From contig PYST01000023.1 of NCBI GenBank assembly GCA_003049485.1, positions 124,001 to 188,000 of the forward strand: DNA of 64,000 bases, in the 5' to 3' direction. The notes below the pieces were generated by a model. That model made no database searches, was not told the DNA's origin, and saw only the letters and a list, made by a program, of their open reading frames with translations. The translations under genes and the position numbers were made by a program. Source of the stretch: Ophioceras dolichostomum. Taxonomy: Eukaryota > Ascomycota > Sordariomycetes > Magnaporthales > Ophioceraceae. Positions 11,066 to 21,849 of this stretch are shown one piece after another (the stretch's first letter is position 1; the number at the start of each line of letters is the position of its first letter).

Positions 11066-12441
11066 TTCTCGTCTTTTGATGCCTTCTTGCGATGTTATAA
11101 AGTGATGTCAAACAACAAGTCACCATGTCGGTGGGATTCGGCTGCACATCGATGTCTGCTGCTGCTCAACGGCGGCCTCCAAGCTGTACAGGCATATACA
11201 CCGCCAGAATCCCTCGAATTTTAGGCGGCTCCTCCCCGTGTTGTCCTTTGCGAGTGACTGGTCAACTCATCGGAATACCTTCGTCAATCTCTAGTCCAAG
11301 CCATCCATCCCCAAGGGAGAAATAACGTGGTAGCCGACTATACTCGTCGAGACTCCCAAAGGACGACAGGCCGATCGACGAAGTAACTCTCGACAAGGAT
11401 TGGGACCGACACGGCGTAGCTGGAAATCCACCAGTCGCCTTCTTCGAGAAGTCCATGACTGTGCCATCAGGGATGCGACAGAGCATCACTAGCGGGTGCC
11501 TTTACCTTGCCGTAAAATCAATGATGTTTCCGTGGCAGCGCTCCCCAGGAGCCCCTCCGCTTCTTCAAAGACAGAAACACTGATAGGGGTGAGAAGTTTG
11601 CCGGCGCATTTTCTGGGTCATGTTTGAGTGCGCGAGACAAAAAAAAGCGTCTTTCGCTCATAGGTGAGCTGGTCTCTGAGGCCGAGCTGCTTGAACTGGT
11701 TGGCGGTGTTCACCGAGATCAAAAAGAAAAAGAAAAACCACTGTCGCCGTCTTAGAAGTAAAGGTATCGAACCAGGGGGCGATGAGCGGCTGGCGTCGAG
11801 GTCACTGAAGCCAGAGAGTTGGTAACCTGGAGCGTCTCCTAACTTCTCCAGAGCTTCCGGACATGAGACCACTTATTACATGTGTGGCTGGACAGTTACT
11901 GCTACTTGGGAACGGAGCCCGTGGCTGGCAGGCACATGCTTGGCTTGCTCGCTGTCACTGACAGGGAACAGGTCGCTTGTGAAGATGTGGGACAGGGTCC
12001 AACCGTTATACGTCCAGCGAGTTCCCTGTGACAAATATTTCTTCCCCAAGTCCCCTGGCGCGTCCTGAAAAAGGAAGAAAGAAAGAAAACACCGCAACGC
12101 AATTCTTTCCTTTTTTTGTTTGATGAAAAAAAAGGCTCTCTTCTCTGAAGTGGGTTTAAAGGTACAAATAGAAAACCCACCGAGAAATTTACCGGGAGGA
12201 GGCAGACCATCTCAAGTTTTGCCGGCAAGGCATTGGACCCCCACAGCGCGCCGTACCTCTTACATTCAAATCCCAAAAAAGTTCCGGAGTTGACGACATC
12301 TGGCCTTACTTGTACCTCCACGACCTTACGTATTCCGTCTGGATCCACGCAACCAGCAGTCGGCTTTATTTCTTACTTTTCTCGACATACTCCCATATTC
12401 ATCTTCCAGATACCCCGACACCACCGGACCAGAATGCAAAT
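11066..12441. other. Intergenic region upstream of the Erj5-like gene
   Basis: No gene supported. Short ORFs on both strands have no protein character. The last 150 bases contain the probable leader of the next gene. Confidence 0.45.
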
Positions 12442-12445
12442 ATGA
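12434..12445 (+). promoter_or_regulatory. Minimal upstream ORF overlapping the Erj5 start codon
   Basis: ATG CAA ATA TGA occupies 12434-12445. Its stop TGA overlaps the main ATG (12442-12444) in an ATGA arrangement. If the transcript starts upstream, ribosomes initiating here would stop right on the main start, allowing reinitiation or damping of translation. The transcription start is not known from sequence. Confidence 0.35.
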
Positions 12446-14081
12446 AGATCTCAGTACTTTCATTCGGGCTACTGGCCCTGCTGATCTCGTTCGCGGCAGC
12501 CTGGTCCAAAGAAGGTAAGTTCTCTGGGCCTAAGGAATACAAACGAAGTTCCTGCACCTCACCAGCTCTTCCATACTTGCTTTTTTTCCCCTTGTTGGAT
12601 CAGCATGTTTATTCACCACCAGATGTGCTAACGCAGCTTTGCCTTGACAATGTAAATACCTGCAGACCGAGAGATCTTCCGAGTTCGAGACGAGTTGATC
12701 GCGGCCGAGGGCAAGGACGTCACGTTCTATGACTTCCTCGGCGTGTCTCCTTCGGCCACGGTCGAGGAGATCGGAAAGGCATACCGCAAGCGCTCCAGGT
12801 CGCTACACCCTGATAAGGTCAAGCAGCAGCTTCAAGCCGAGCGCGCGCGTGCAGCCTCCAAGCAGAAGAAGGCGGCCAAGGGCAAGAAGCCCGGCGTCCA
12901 CGTCTCGAAACCCCCCACGCAATCCGAGGTCAAGGCGGCCGTCAAGCTCGCGTCCGACCGCCAGGCTCGCCTCTCGATCGTGGCCAACATCCTCAAGGGG
13001 CCCAGCCGGGACCGCTACGATCACTTCCTAGGCAACGGCTTCCCCACGTGGAAGGGCACGAACTACTACTACAGCCGGTACCGTCCGGGCCTGGGTACCG
13101 CCATGTTCGGCGTCTTCCTGGTCGGCGGAGGCGGCTTCCACTACCTGGCCCTGTTTATGAGCTGGAAGCGCCAGAGGGAGTTCGTCGACCGCTACATCCG
13201 CTTCGCCCGCCGCACCGCCTGGGGAGACAACATCGGCATACCCGGCGTGGACGGCATCGGTGCCCCTGGTGCCCCTGCTGCCGCCCTTCGACCCGCCCCG
13301 CCGCCCCTGCGTCCCGGAGATAGTGACACCGACGACGCGCCGCCCATGCCGATGAACCGCAAGCAGCGGCGTCTGCAGGAGCGCGAGAACAAGCGCGAGG
13401 CCGGCAAGGACGGCAACCGCAAGAACAAGCGCCGCGTTGCCGCTGGAAGTGGTAGCGCCACCCCGACCCCCGGCGCGAGCGGTCCCACGGGTGCCAAGAA
13501 GCGCGTGGTGGCTGAGAACGGCAAGGTCCTTGTGGTCGACTCCCTGGGCGACGTGTACCTCGAGGAGGAGGACGAGGATGGCAACGTTGAGGAGTTCCTG
13601 CTTGATGTGGGTGCAGCCCCCTATATTTTCCCCCTGATTCTCGCCGGGGCAAGCCCCCTCTCTCTCCGTTGCAAAAAGAAGCAAGCAACTAACAAAGAAT
13701 GTGACACGACCACAGCCCAACGAGATCGCCAAGCCCACCTTCAAGGACACGGCCCTATACAAGCTGCCCGTGTGGGCTTACCAGGCCCTCATCGCGCGCA
13801 TGCCCAAGAAGGCCGCCTCCTCCTCCTCGGACAAGTCCACCCCTGCCTCCGCCTCCGCCTCAGCCGCTGCTGCCCCCGTCGATAGCGACGACGACGACTC
13901 TGAGCCCGGCAAGCGCACCCCTAGCACGGACTCGGCCGAGGACTTCGAGCTGCTCGAGAAGTCTACCGACTCCGTCGCTGCCGCCGCCGCCCAGCAGCAA
14001 CAACAACAACAGCAGGCCAAGGCCACCGGCAGCAAGGCCGGTAGCGGCAAGGCGAACAAGAGGAAGGGCAAGAAGAAGTGA
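12442..14081 (+). CDS. ER J-domain protein, Erj5 type (three exons)
   Basis: Exons 12442-12514, 12666-13606 and 13716-14081 give 459 residues. Introns are 151 nt (GTAAGT...TGCAG) and 109 nt (GTGGGT...CACAG), and frames join cleanly at both. Residues 1-21 are a signal peptide (MKISVLSFGLLALLISFAAAW), so the J-domain (about 44-110) faces the ER lumen; its HPD is at residues 72-74 (RSLHPDKV). A Lys-rich insert splits the J-domain, as in fungal Erj5. A hydrophobic segment (GTAMFGVFLVGGGGFHYLALF, about residue 162-182) is the membrane span. After it come a basic NRKQRRLQERENKR stretch, an acidic LEEEDEDGNVEEFLLD, polyglutamine, and a Lys-rich end, KGKKK, which fits the KxKxx retrieval pattern. Known role of the family: regulating the Hsp70 Kar2/BiP in protein folding. 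A four-codon upstream ORF overlaps the start codon. Confidence 0.9.
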
Positions 14082-14700
14082 GGGGGGGAAAGGGACTTCT
14101 ATCAGGGGAAAAAAAGGAGTCTGGCGTTGGAAGGGGAGGGAACGTCTCTGAGTACAGTCCAGTACAGCACAGGGAATGTACATACATAGCTATTACGATA
14201 CACCCGGCTGGCCAGGAGAGGGTAGGAGGAGAAAGGAGAGGAGAGGCGATGACAGTCTACAGGAGGTTTCTTGGTACGGCACTGCACTGGACGGCTTCCA
14301 TTCCATCATAGAGAGAATCAGAACAAAAAAAAATGCATATTTTGACCAAAAACTAACTGCTTTGGATCACCACGTACCTACCTATTTTGATCATGTAACC
14401 ATGCAGTGAGGAAGCTCTATAAACGCCTCTCTACTCTGTCTCGTCGTTTTGGGGGCCGACTTTCTCCGTGACCTTTTCCCATTTTTGTCTCCGTGCGTGG
14501 TGCCGTGGTTCAGTCCATGGAGAAGAGCCGGGATACCGAGCGACCCTTTGGTATGCCCCGTCAGAGACGATAAGCAATAAGTATCTAGGTATATATGCCC
14601 GTATCGGTATGCTTGGGAAAATGAGGGAGGGAACGAGATCTGTCAGCCTTACTCCTCGGAATCATGTACACCGACCGTGACAAAGAGATCTGGAGAGCAC

Positions 14701-14733
14701 CCCCCCCCCCCCCCCAAAAAAAAAAAAAAAAAC
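14701..14733. repeat. Homopolymer junction: about 15 C followed by about 17 A
   Basis: A run of C is directly followed by a run of A. Such junctions are prone to polymerase slippage, so the exact length should be taken with caution. Confidence 0.9.
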
Positions 14734-15244
14734 AAGCCCTCTAGCTTCCCCAGCCGGTAGTCCAGAATAAAAGGCCCTCTAGGCCCGTTTCTTTTTCCCG
14801 TATTTGCCCCGGACGTAACCCACGGCAAGATTGTTGAGAGCCGGCCTGTCCTCGGCCTGTCCAAAAAGGGGGATGATGCATCGCCTTGATCTTTCGCTGG
14901 AAGACATCGGTCATCGTCTCGTCGGCCACCGTCTTGGATGGCGACGCGTGGATCGTCGTTTTGGGGCGGCATCTTTTTGTGATGGCAGGGAGGCTAAAAG
15001 AGACCCCCAAACCCTTCTCTCCTCCGTTGTTTCTCCTTATACTGGCAGAGGCTGGCGTCCATCATTCTCGGTTGTTCAACACATTTGATGAGTTCTACGG
15101 CACTCCGCCGTATTATGAGCAAGCACTTTACTCAGCATGGAACGCAAACTCTTGTTCGACCATGGATCCCATCGCGTAACAGATAGTATTCACTCTTCAT
15201 TACTCCACTCTCCATCAGCCTTAATGTGTAGCCTCGTCCATCGG

Positions 15245-15675
15245 CGACTAGGTGGTCGGCCTCCGTTCGGCACTCGCGTTTTTGCTTCCGCTATTTAAGT
15301 TGCAACGTGGCGGCAGCAGCAGCCCGTTGCTCGTCTGGCCATAGCTGGCCCCTTGTTTTGCCTGCCCAGACCGCGTTCTCCTTACGGTCGTAGCCACGCG
15401 GACTGCTTCAAGCTCTGCGGCTGCCTTGATCTTGGGCTTCGGCCCAGGCTTCTGCAAGCCGCGTACAGCTCGGCGTTTTCGTGCCCGTCTGGCGTCCCGT
15501 TCTCTCGCTACCGCTTTTTCCTCTTCGCTTTTTCTGGCGTGGTGTTCACGCGCTTGCTCGCTCGTTCGGCGGCGGCGGCTTTGTACCCCTCTCCAGTGCC
15601 TCCAACTCTCCATGACCACACAATCCATCGGCGTCTGCAGGTCGTTTCGCTCGCCGTCCCTTCCAAACTCTCCTT
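15245..15675 (-). mobile_element. Possible relic of a pogo/Fot1-like transposase C-terminus
   Basis: A minus-strand frame (ATG 15628, stop near 15248; open upstream to a TAA at 15674-15676) encodes a Ser/Trp start followed by a long basic/acidic helix: SRRRRTSEQAREHHARKSEE, then RDARRARKRRAVRGLQKPGP. Charged, Arg/Glu/Ala-rich C-terminal helices of this kind are typical of Fot1/pogo DDE transposases in filamentous fungi. The DDE catalytic core and terminal repeats were not found, so at best this is a remnant. It could also be a chance ORF. Confidence 0.25.
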
Positions 15676-17100
15676 ATATTAGACATGAGAAACCCGTCCT
15701 CAGCGATGATAGCTCGGGGTCCTTATCGCCCCCTTAGAGTGAGCTATCGTACTTCAGCCCTCGTTTGCTCGACACGAGCTAGCGGTTCTCGTTGTTGCTA
15801 CTCGCCTAGACAGGGAACATCGGTTGATGATGAAGGCAGGCAGACGAACGTGTGTGGATTTCGATCCAACTTGAAAAACGGAGAACAAATACCGTGTATT
15901 CGCCTAGCTGAAGGTGCAGGTCGCAAGCAATACCCGCCGTACAGCTATCGATTGGTAAGAAGTAGGATGGCGCATTCACTGGGGCTTTGATGGGCTACCC
16001 TATCGTCTATGCCAGGGCAGGACGTGCACCAAGTCCGACAGTCCATGCCTACTAACCTTCCTCACATCTGCTGGTTCAGCTAACAACCTTACCTAACCAG
16101 TGCTAACCAGCGGATCAGGCCCTCCTCTTCGTTGTTTTGATAACCAAGACGAATATACAGGCCTTGAGAACCATGCCTTCACTGAGAGATGGGGAGATCA
16201 GGGGGGAGGAATCGAGGAGAGCATATCACAGAATTTGGGGGGAGTGACAGGAGTTTGCAGACAAAAAAACGTACCTCACCCCAAACACCAACACCTCAAG
16301 AGACACGCAATAGGAAAACGACTGATGTCTAGAGAGTGGAAAGCAATGCTGTTAGCTTCATCTGTGAGATGCACTAGGTTAAAATAGGTGTTAAGTAGAT
16401 AGATAGATATGGTAGAGAAAGGGAGATCCCCGTGTGGGAGAGAAAGGGGAGGAGGACTAGAGGGCTGGGCGGGGGGACATCAGGAGGCGTTGAAGTATAC
16501 ACTGTCCGATGGCATCGGTCTTCCCTTGTAAAAGAAACCGCTAATAGAGAAATGGGAAGGGGGGTTAGAAGAAAGAAGGGAGAGTGGGTGCTTGTGCGTA
16601 GGTATGTATGAATATATGTCCAAGATGCTTGCTTCGTCTCCATCCGACCATCCAACCACGACAGTCTCCTGAAATCCAGTCTGTTTTGTTTCTGTTCTTT
16701 TCTCTCGAAGATTAATGTCTCCCCCCAACAAATACCTCTTCTTTTCCAACCATCATCATTCTGGAACAGGGACGACCATGCTGCTGGCTAGCTAGCGGAC
16801 GACTAAGAACCAAAACGCGGGTATCCAAACTGATTCCACCACTCTTTCATCCAACCAACGCATATCAACATGCTATTTCTGCTTGCTTCTGGAGCAAACC
16901 CTTCGATCTCTCGTATGATACTATGTAACAGAAGAGAAGAGTGGGGGATGGATGATGATGTATGAACAAACAAAAAGGAAATGCTATGCTGTTGTTCTAT
17001 TAAGAGAATCCAATCAAGGAAGGGACAAAACAAAGGGAAATTCATATTCGTAAGGGGCCTGAAGGCCGCTGAGCAGGCAGGCCTGTTGCAGTGTTGGAGC

Positions 17101-18111
17101 TCAGAGCTCCATCCGGCAAGACTGGAAGGCGCCATACTGGTCCTCCATAGCCTGCTTCTGCCTCAGAGCCCAGTCGGTGGAAGCGATGGACGACTTGTAA
17201 ACCGGATCGGTGGCGGAGCTGTACGTCGGGGGAGGGACGGGCGTGCCGAACGGCGAGTACATCATCGTGTCGCCGTCGGCAGCAGCTGCCACCGCCGCCG
17301 CGGAAGGAGGAGGAGGAGCAAGCTGCGCAGTAGCAGCAGGCTTGGAAGCCTCATACTCGCGACGCGCGAGCTCCTCGTAGCCAGACGACATGTACGGCTC
17401 CATGTACGTGTGCGTGTTGGTGACCACCATCCACCTCCCGTCGCCGCCCTGGAAGGTCGTCGTCGTCGTGGGGACGGGCGTGCCGTCCAGGCTCATCGTT
17501 GTTCCATCGTTGTTACTGTCACCCTGCGTCAAGAGCTTGTGCTCGTACCGCATGCGCGCGAGCTGCTCCTCCTGCTCGAGGCTGGTGCTGCTCCACGCCA
17601 GGGCCGGGTTGTCGCGCGAGTTGGTCGGAGGGCAGATGCTCCAGAGCTCGAGGAGGCGCAGCTTCTGCGCGTCGCCCGCCTCCTTGAAGAGCTGGAGCTG
17701 CGACTGCGAGAGTGCGGACGGGTCGACGCCGTGCCGGGACAGGATCGCCTCGGTCGCTTGGTGCTCTGACGACGGCGGCTCTGAGGCTGGCCTCGAGGGA
17801 GCGCTGGTGGTTCGCTGCTGCTGCTCTTGGGCGGCGGCGGCGGCGGCGGCGGCTTGCCGGGCGAGGTGGGCTGAGTGGTTGTAGTGTTGGGAGATCGAGT
17901 AGACGATCTTGGGTTCTGTGGCAGCAGGCTGTTGTTGCTGTTGTTGTTGCTGTTGCTGTGCCTGCGGTTGTTGCTGCTGCTGCTGTAGCTGTTGCTGTAG
18001 TTGCTGCTCCTGTATTTGCCTGGCCGCCTGGCTCGGGTCCAGGATCATGTGCCGGGAGAAGAGGGCAGCAAGGTCCTCGTGAACCTGCATGTTGGGCTGA
18101 ATCAAGACCAT
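17101..18111 (-). CDS. Polyglutamine/polyalanine-rich hypothetical protein; N-terminus possibly extended upstream
   Basis: The safe part is ATG 18109-18111 to the stop at 17101-17103, 336 residues. It begins MVLIQPNMQVHEDLAALFS, then polyglutamine (about residues 35-62), a poly-Ala run, a helical segment (ILSRHGVDPSALSQSQLQLF) and conserved-looking pieces such as RYEHKLLTQGDSNNDGTTMS and GDGRWMVVTNTHTYMEPYMS. I do not recognise a family. Upstream sequence looks protein-like in a way that suggests a longer protein: see the separate exon entry at 18127-18330. No ATG occurs on this strand between 18112 and 18878, so either the leader is long and AUG-free or the gene starts in a distant exon. Function unknown; the Q-rich build resembles transcription cofactors, which is only an inference. 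Confidence 0.75.
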   Translation of the reverse strand: MVLIQPNMQVHEDLAALFSRHMILDPSQAARQIQEQQLQQQLQQQQQQPQAQQQQQQQQQQPAATEPKIVYSISQHYNHSAHLARQAAAAAAAAQEQQQRTTSAPSRPASEPPSSEHQATEAILSRHGVDPSALSQSQLQLFKEAGDAQKLRLLELWSICPPTNSRDNPALAWSSTSLEQEEQLARMRYEHKLLTQGDSNNDGTTMSLDGTPVPTTTTTFQGGDGRWMVVTNTHTYMEPYMSSGYEELARREYEASKPAATAQLAPPPPSAAAVAAAADGDTMMYSPFGTPVPPPTYSSATDPVYKSSIASTDWALRQKQAMEDQYGAFQSCRMEL

Positions 18112-18126
18112 GTGGCCCCTAGTGAA

Positions 18127-18330
18127 CTTAAGGTTAGATGATATGATTGTTGACTCGACCTCGCGAGAGTGGGGTGGCAGTTGAAGCTTACCTGTCCGAC
18201 TAAATGGTAGATATGGGGTGAGATATCGAACGCAATATCTTGGAATCTCTAATCCAAAAAGAGCCGATTGGGCACGTCTGCCTTGTCGTTATCGAAGTAC
18301 CGGAGAGGAGGGCCTTCTTTGCTAGTGAGA
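18127..18330 (-). other. Probable intron plus upstream coding-like exon with an in-frame TAG, 5' of the polyQ gene
   Basis: Reading the minus strand, an intron of 65 nt fits at 18191-18127: donor CAG/GTAAGC, branch-like TCTAACC, acceptor CTTAAG. Removing it joins the upstream frame ending SPHIYHLVGQ to FTRGH and then to the annotated Met, without a frame change. Further upstream the same frame reads LRYFDNDKADVPNRLFLD, then TAG (18249-18251), then RFQDIAFDISPHIYHLVGQ. Both flanks look like real protein. No intron phase that I can find removes the TAG. A splice acceptor is possible at CTCACTAG near 18330, marking the start of this exon. Confidence 0.45.
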
Positions 18331-18451
18331 AACGTGGGTGGGAGCGGTTGATCTTGAGGGGGACTTGTCAGCGGTACAAAGTCGGGGGGGCTTCTTCGGG
18401 GTTTTTTTTCTTCTCGCGAAGGCGGTAGTGTAGACAATGTACAACTTCGTT

Positions 18452-20488
18452 ATCTATTTGGCTATGCTATGTACTAGGGAAAAGCCGAATAAAGTCGGAG
18501 AGTAACGGCGAACTCTCTTGTCTGTCTGTCACTCTCTTGTGCGTGAAAGGGCGGTGGATCAGCGGTGGGGAGAGGGGAAGCGAGAGAGAGAGGAGGGGGG
18601 GAGGGGGTCTCGGACCCTGGGGAAATGGTGTAGAACAAATAAACAGAGAACAAGGAATTGGGGAGATGGTTAACTCGTGCGAGACGAAAACTGGCACGAG
18701 GGGTTAAAGGAAGCAAAGGTCGGTGAGGGATTATAATAAAGGGGGTGGAATCAGTGTCGTGAAAGCGTGCCTCGTGGAATGAGGGAGCCAAAAAGCTAGA
18801 CTCGGGGGTCGCGGGCTCTTTGTTTGAGCCGATTCGAAGCTAGCTTGAAGATCAGGATCTGGGTGGTGAACGACGATGCATGGTGATTGGGGGAAGAGGA
18901 GAAGTTCCAGAAAGAAAAAAGGGAAACAAAGACGCGGCTGCCTGCTTTGTAGAAAGCAAAAGCACAGTCGTAGTGATGAGTTGGAGGAGGAGGGCTGGAG
19001 GGGTCAGCTGTTCCGGACGGTTGCAATTCTGTATCGAAACACGGTCATCGGCGGCCAGGTCGATGACACTTGACAGCTCGACTTGCAGGACAGGCTGGAG
19101 GGGGAGGGGCAAGGCGCAGGCAAATGGGACGAGATGGGACGGACCTGGTGACGCAGGTCCGGTCTGGCTGGCCCTGGCTGGCCTATGACGGCCCGACGTG
19201 CTCCCAAAAAGGTTCCCCACCGGCACCTCTCTCGGGGTATCGATTGTTAGCATTCTTCACGCCATCTGGGGGCACTCCTTCCTTGTCCGTCCTTGTGCAC
19301 TCTTTCTCGACGCTCTCTATTCCACTCATCTTGTCCCACGCATGCACTTTATTGGACTTGCTGGATTCCCATTTCTCCGTCCTTTCACTCTACTTGTTCT
19401 CTCTTCCTTCTACTTGCCAGCTTTAACAACGGCATTGAAAAGGAAACCACGAATCTTGAAAAAACTGTTTAGGTTGCTAACAAATGGCACTACCCCCCGG
19501 AACAGGTTATCCTCGCACTTTGTTGGGCAGGAAGCGGGAGTCATGCGTCATGGGGAAGCCGCGCTTGAAACCATCAAAACGGCCTCTCCCCCCAGGCCTG
19601 GCCTTCCAATGAGCCGGCGACACGAGATTGCGACATTAGCGGAACGGCCAACCAGGGACGAAAACGAAAGCCAGAATCATTTTGATTTTACTCTTTATCA
19701 GCCGCTTGGTCGGATAAGTCGGTACGGTAGGGACCGCGAAAAAAAAAGGGTATAAACGTGTCGTGAAGTGTGAAGTCTTCATTCATTCTTTCTGTTGGTT
19801 AGCATGCAGGTTTTTTATCAAGGATCGATCGGCTTCCAGGATCGTTCTTCAGCAACGGTGACCTGCAATGCGGGGTTCCCATGTTCGGCACGTTGAGACC
19901 TGAAAGACAGACCCAGACCACCCGAAAGAACCAGCCGTGAACCCACCTGGGGTTAGCAGCTGCATGCCTCGGCCCACCTGAGCACTCGGCACCTTCACTC
20001 CCGCGAGGCCATCTTTGAAAGGAATATTGGGGGGAGACAAAGTTGAAGACATGAAGCTAAAATCTCGACAAACAGACTGCTGACTTGTGTGAGTCGGTCG
20101 TGAGTTCCATGAGAAATTCTTCACTTGACCGTGATAGGGCTGCTCCGGCCTGGCTGTCAGTGCCTGAAACACCTGTACCAGTGGGGGTTTCCTCGAAGAC
20201 GGGAGGGAACCTGCGCTAACCTTTGGGTCTTGGCATCGACCCCTCGATGTGATCAAGCCACGTCTCAACGCCACATATGACGTTGTCACCTGTCTCCCCT
20301 ACCAGCTTTCAGGTGATGGGCGACGAAGCCTTACTTGTAGACAGATATCTCCTAGCTCAGATTCCCAACCTAGAGGCATCCGTCTCTCTCACCTACAATA
20401 ATACATTCCTCTCCTTTCTTTGTTCTTCCACTGTCCGCCACTCTCCTTCTTCTCACGGATCTTGTGCTGTTTTGATCGGCTTGTCAAC
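18452..20488. other. Divergent intergenic region (polyQ gene / J-protein), 2.0 kb
   Basis: No gene supported. 18540-18620 is purine-rich on the plus strand. The minus strand is free of ATG down to 18878, consistent with part of it being a 5' leader. Nothing else recognised. Confidence 0.45.
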
Positions 20489-21849
20489 ATGGCTTCACGT
20501 GCCCCTCCCGACTACTGTAAGTCGCCACCGCGAGGCTCGCTCTATCATCTTACCTACGGTACTACCTACCTACTCGCTACTGAGCATACTCTGACCAGCC
20601 AAAACCAGACGCCATACTTGGCATCTCCGAGAATGCGACGACCCAACAGGTCCGCGATGCATACAAACGGTAAGTAAGCTCTATCAAATCTCTGAGCAAG
20701 CCGCCAAGACTGTCGAAGCGAAGGAAAGTCAACTAACATCACTTTCTTTCGTTCAAGTGCGGCGCTGAAGACCCACCCGGACCGCCTCCCCGCCGACTCT
20801 CCCGAACGCCCCGAACGTACGCGGCGGTTCCAGCTTGTCAACGACGCCTACTTCGCGCTCTCCGACCCAGCCCGACGGCGCGAGTACGATGCCCAGCGCA
20901 AGCTGTTCGGCGTCGGCCGCGGGGGCTCGCGGGCGTCGTCTGAGCCTAGTAATAATGCCGACCCGTTCGCCGCCGAGTCCGACATGAACGATAATACAAC
21001 AGGGGCGGCTGGACAGCAGCAGCAACAGCAGCAACAAAACGGGTTTAGCTGGGCCTGGAACTTTTTCAACAACGGCGGCCACAACAACCCCAGCACGGCC
21101 AGCCAGCAGCACGCGGACGGCCAGGCGCGGCAGCAGGCCGAGGAGCAGCAGTTCGGCGACGTCTTCGAGGAGATGCTCCGGGAGGAAGGCATGGCGGAGC
21201 CGGGCACCAATAGGCCCACGGGCAAGTTCTGGGGGATGGTCGGCGGGCTCAGCGGCGGGGCACTGGGCTTCATCGTCGCGAACGTGCCGGGGATGCTCGC
21301 CGGGGCCGTTGCGGGCAACAGGCTCGGGGCGGTGAGGGACGCGAAGGGGAAGAGCGTCTATGCCGTTTTCCAGGTGAGTTTGGACGTGAATGTTGGTGGT
21401 GGTGGTGGTGAGAGGAGTAGTGGCGGTGGTGGTGGTATTAGCGGTGGTACTAGGGTGGAGGGTGGCGAGGGGGAGAGGAGGAGTAGTAGTAGCTTCCGGA
21501 GAGGTGGAGGTGGAGGTGGAGGTAGGAGTAGTAGTAGTAGTAGCCGTCCCTCGCGGCCTCGTCTTCCACCTCGTCGCCCTCGTCGTCGGCGGGCTGATGG
21601 TGGTGGGTGAAAAGGCGGGGGTAGTAGTAGTGAGAGGGCGGGCGAGGGCGAGGGCAAGGGGAGTTGCAGATTATTTTGTTCTAGAAGAGGGTTCGTCCAC
21701 CTTGTGAGTGGCGGGGGAACACTTTTACAGTGCTGGTTCATTTTGCTAACAATTTGCGTCTTCTTCCACAGGAACTACCCCCCGACGACCGGGCCAGGCT
21801 TCTGAGCCAGCTTGCTGCGAGGGTATTCAGCCACGCCGTTGGGATCTGA
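20489..21849 (+). CDS. J-domain protein with glycine-zipper-like C-terminal region (four exons)
   Basis: Exons 20489-20516, 20609-20669, 20758-21373 and 21772-21849 give 260 residues; all junctions keep frame. The J-domain is at residues about 9-75 (YYAILGISENATTQQVRDAY), with HPD at 36-38 (KTHPDRLP) and the helix IV-type end FQLVNDAYFALSDPARRREY. The middle is Asn/Gln-rich with a Q8 run, then FSWAWNFFNNGG. Residues about 190-230 (GMVGGLSGGALGFIVANVPG) are a Gly-rich hydrophobic segment that could insert in a membrane. The C-terminus is ELPPDDRARLLSQLAARVFS. J-proteins stimulate Hsp70 ATPase; with no signal peptide this one is likely cytosolic or nuclear. The third intron is long (398 nt) and made largely of GGT/AGT triplets. 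Exon 4 was chosen because its sequence naturally continues the protein, whereas reading into the intron gives only Gly/Ser repeats. Confidence 0.85.

Larger units (their letters stand above)
14082..17100. other. Three-kilobase convergent intergenic region
   Basis: No intact gene supported. It contains a C-run then A-run at 14701-14733, a possible transposase relic at 15245-15675, and many small ORFs without coding character. Confidence 0.45.

Noticed and set aside
16100..16180. Similarity between plus-strand GPPLRCFDN here and GPPLRYFDN upstream of the polyQ gene
   Set aside because: Only about 22 of 30 bases agree, and the resemblance ends immediately on both sides; most likely chance.
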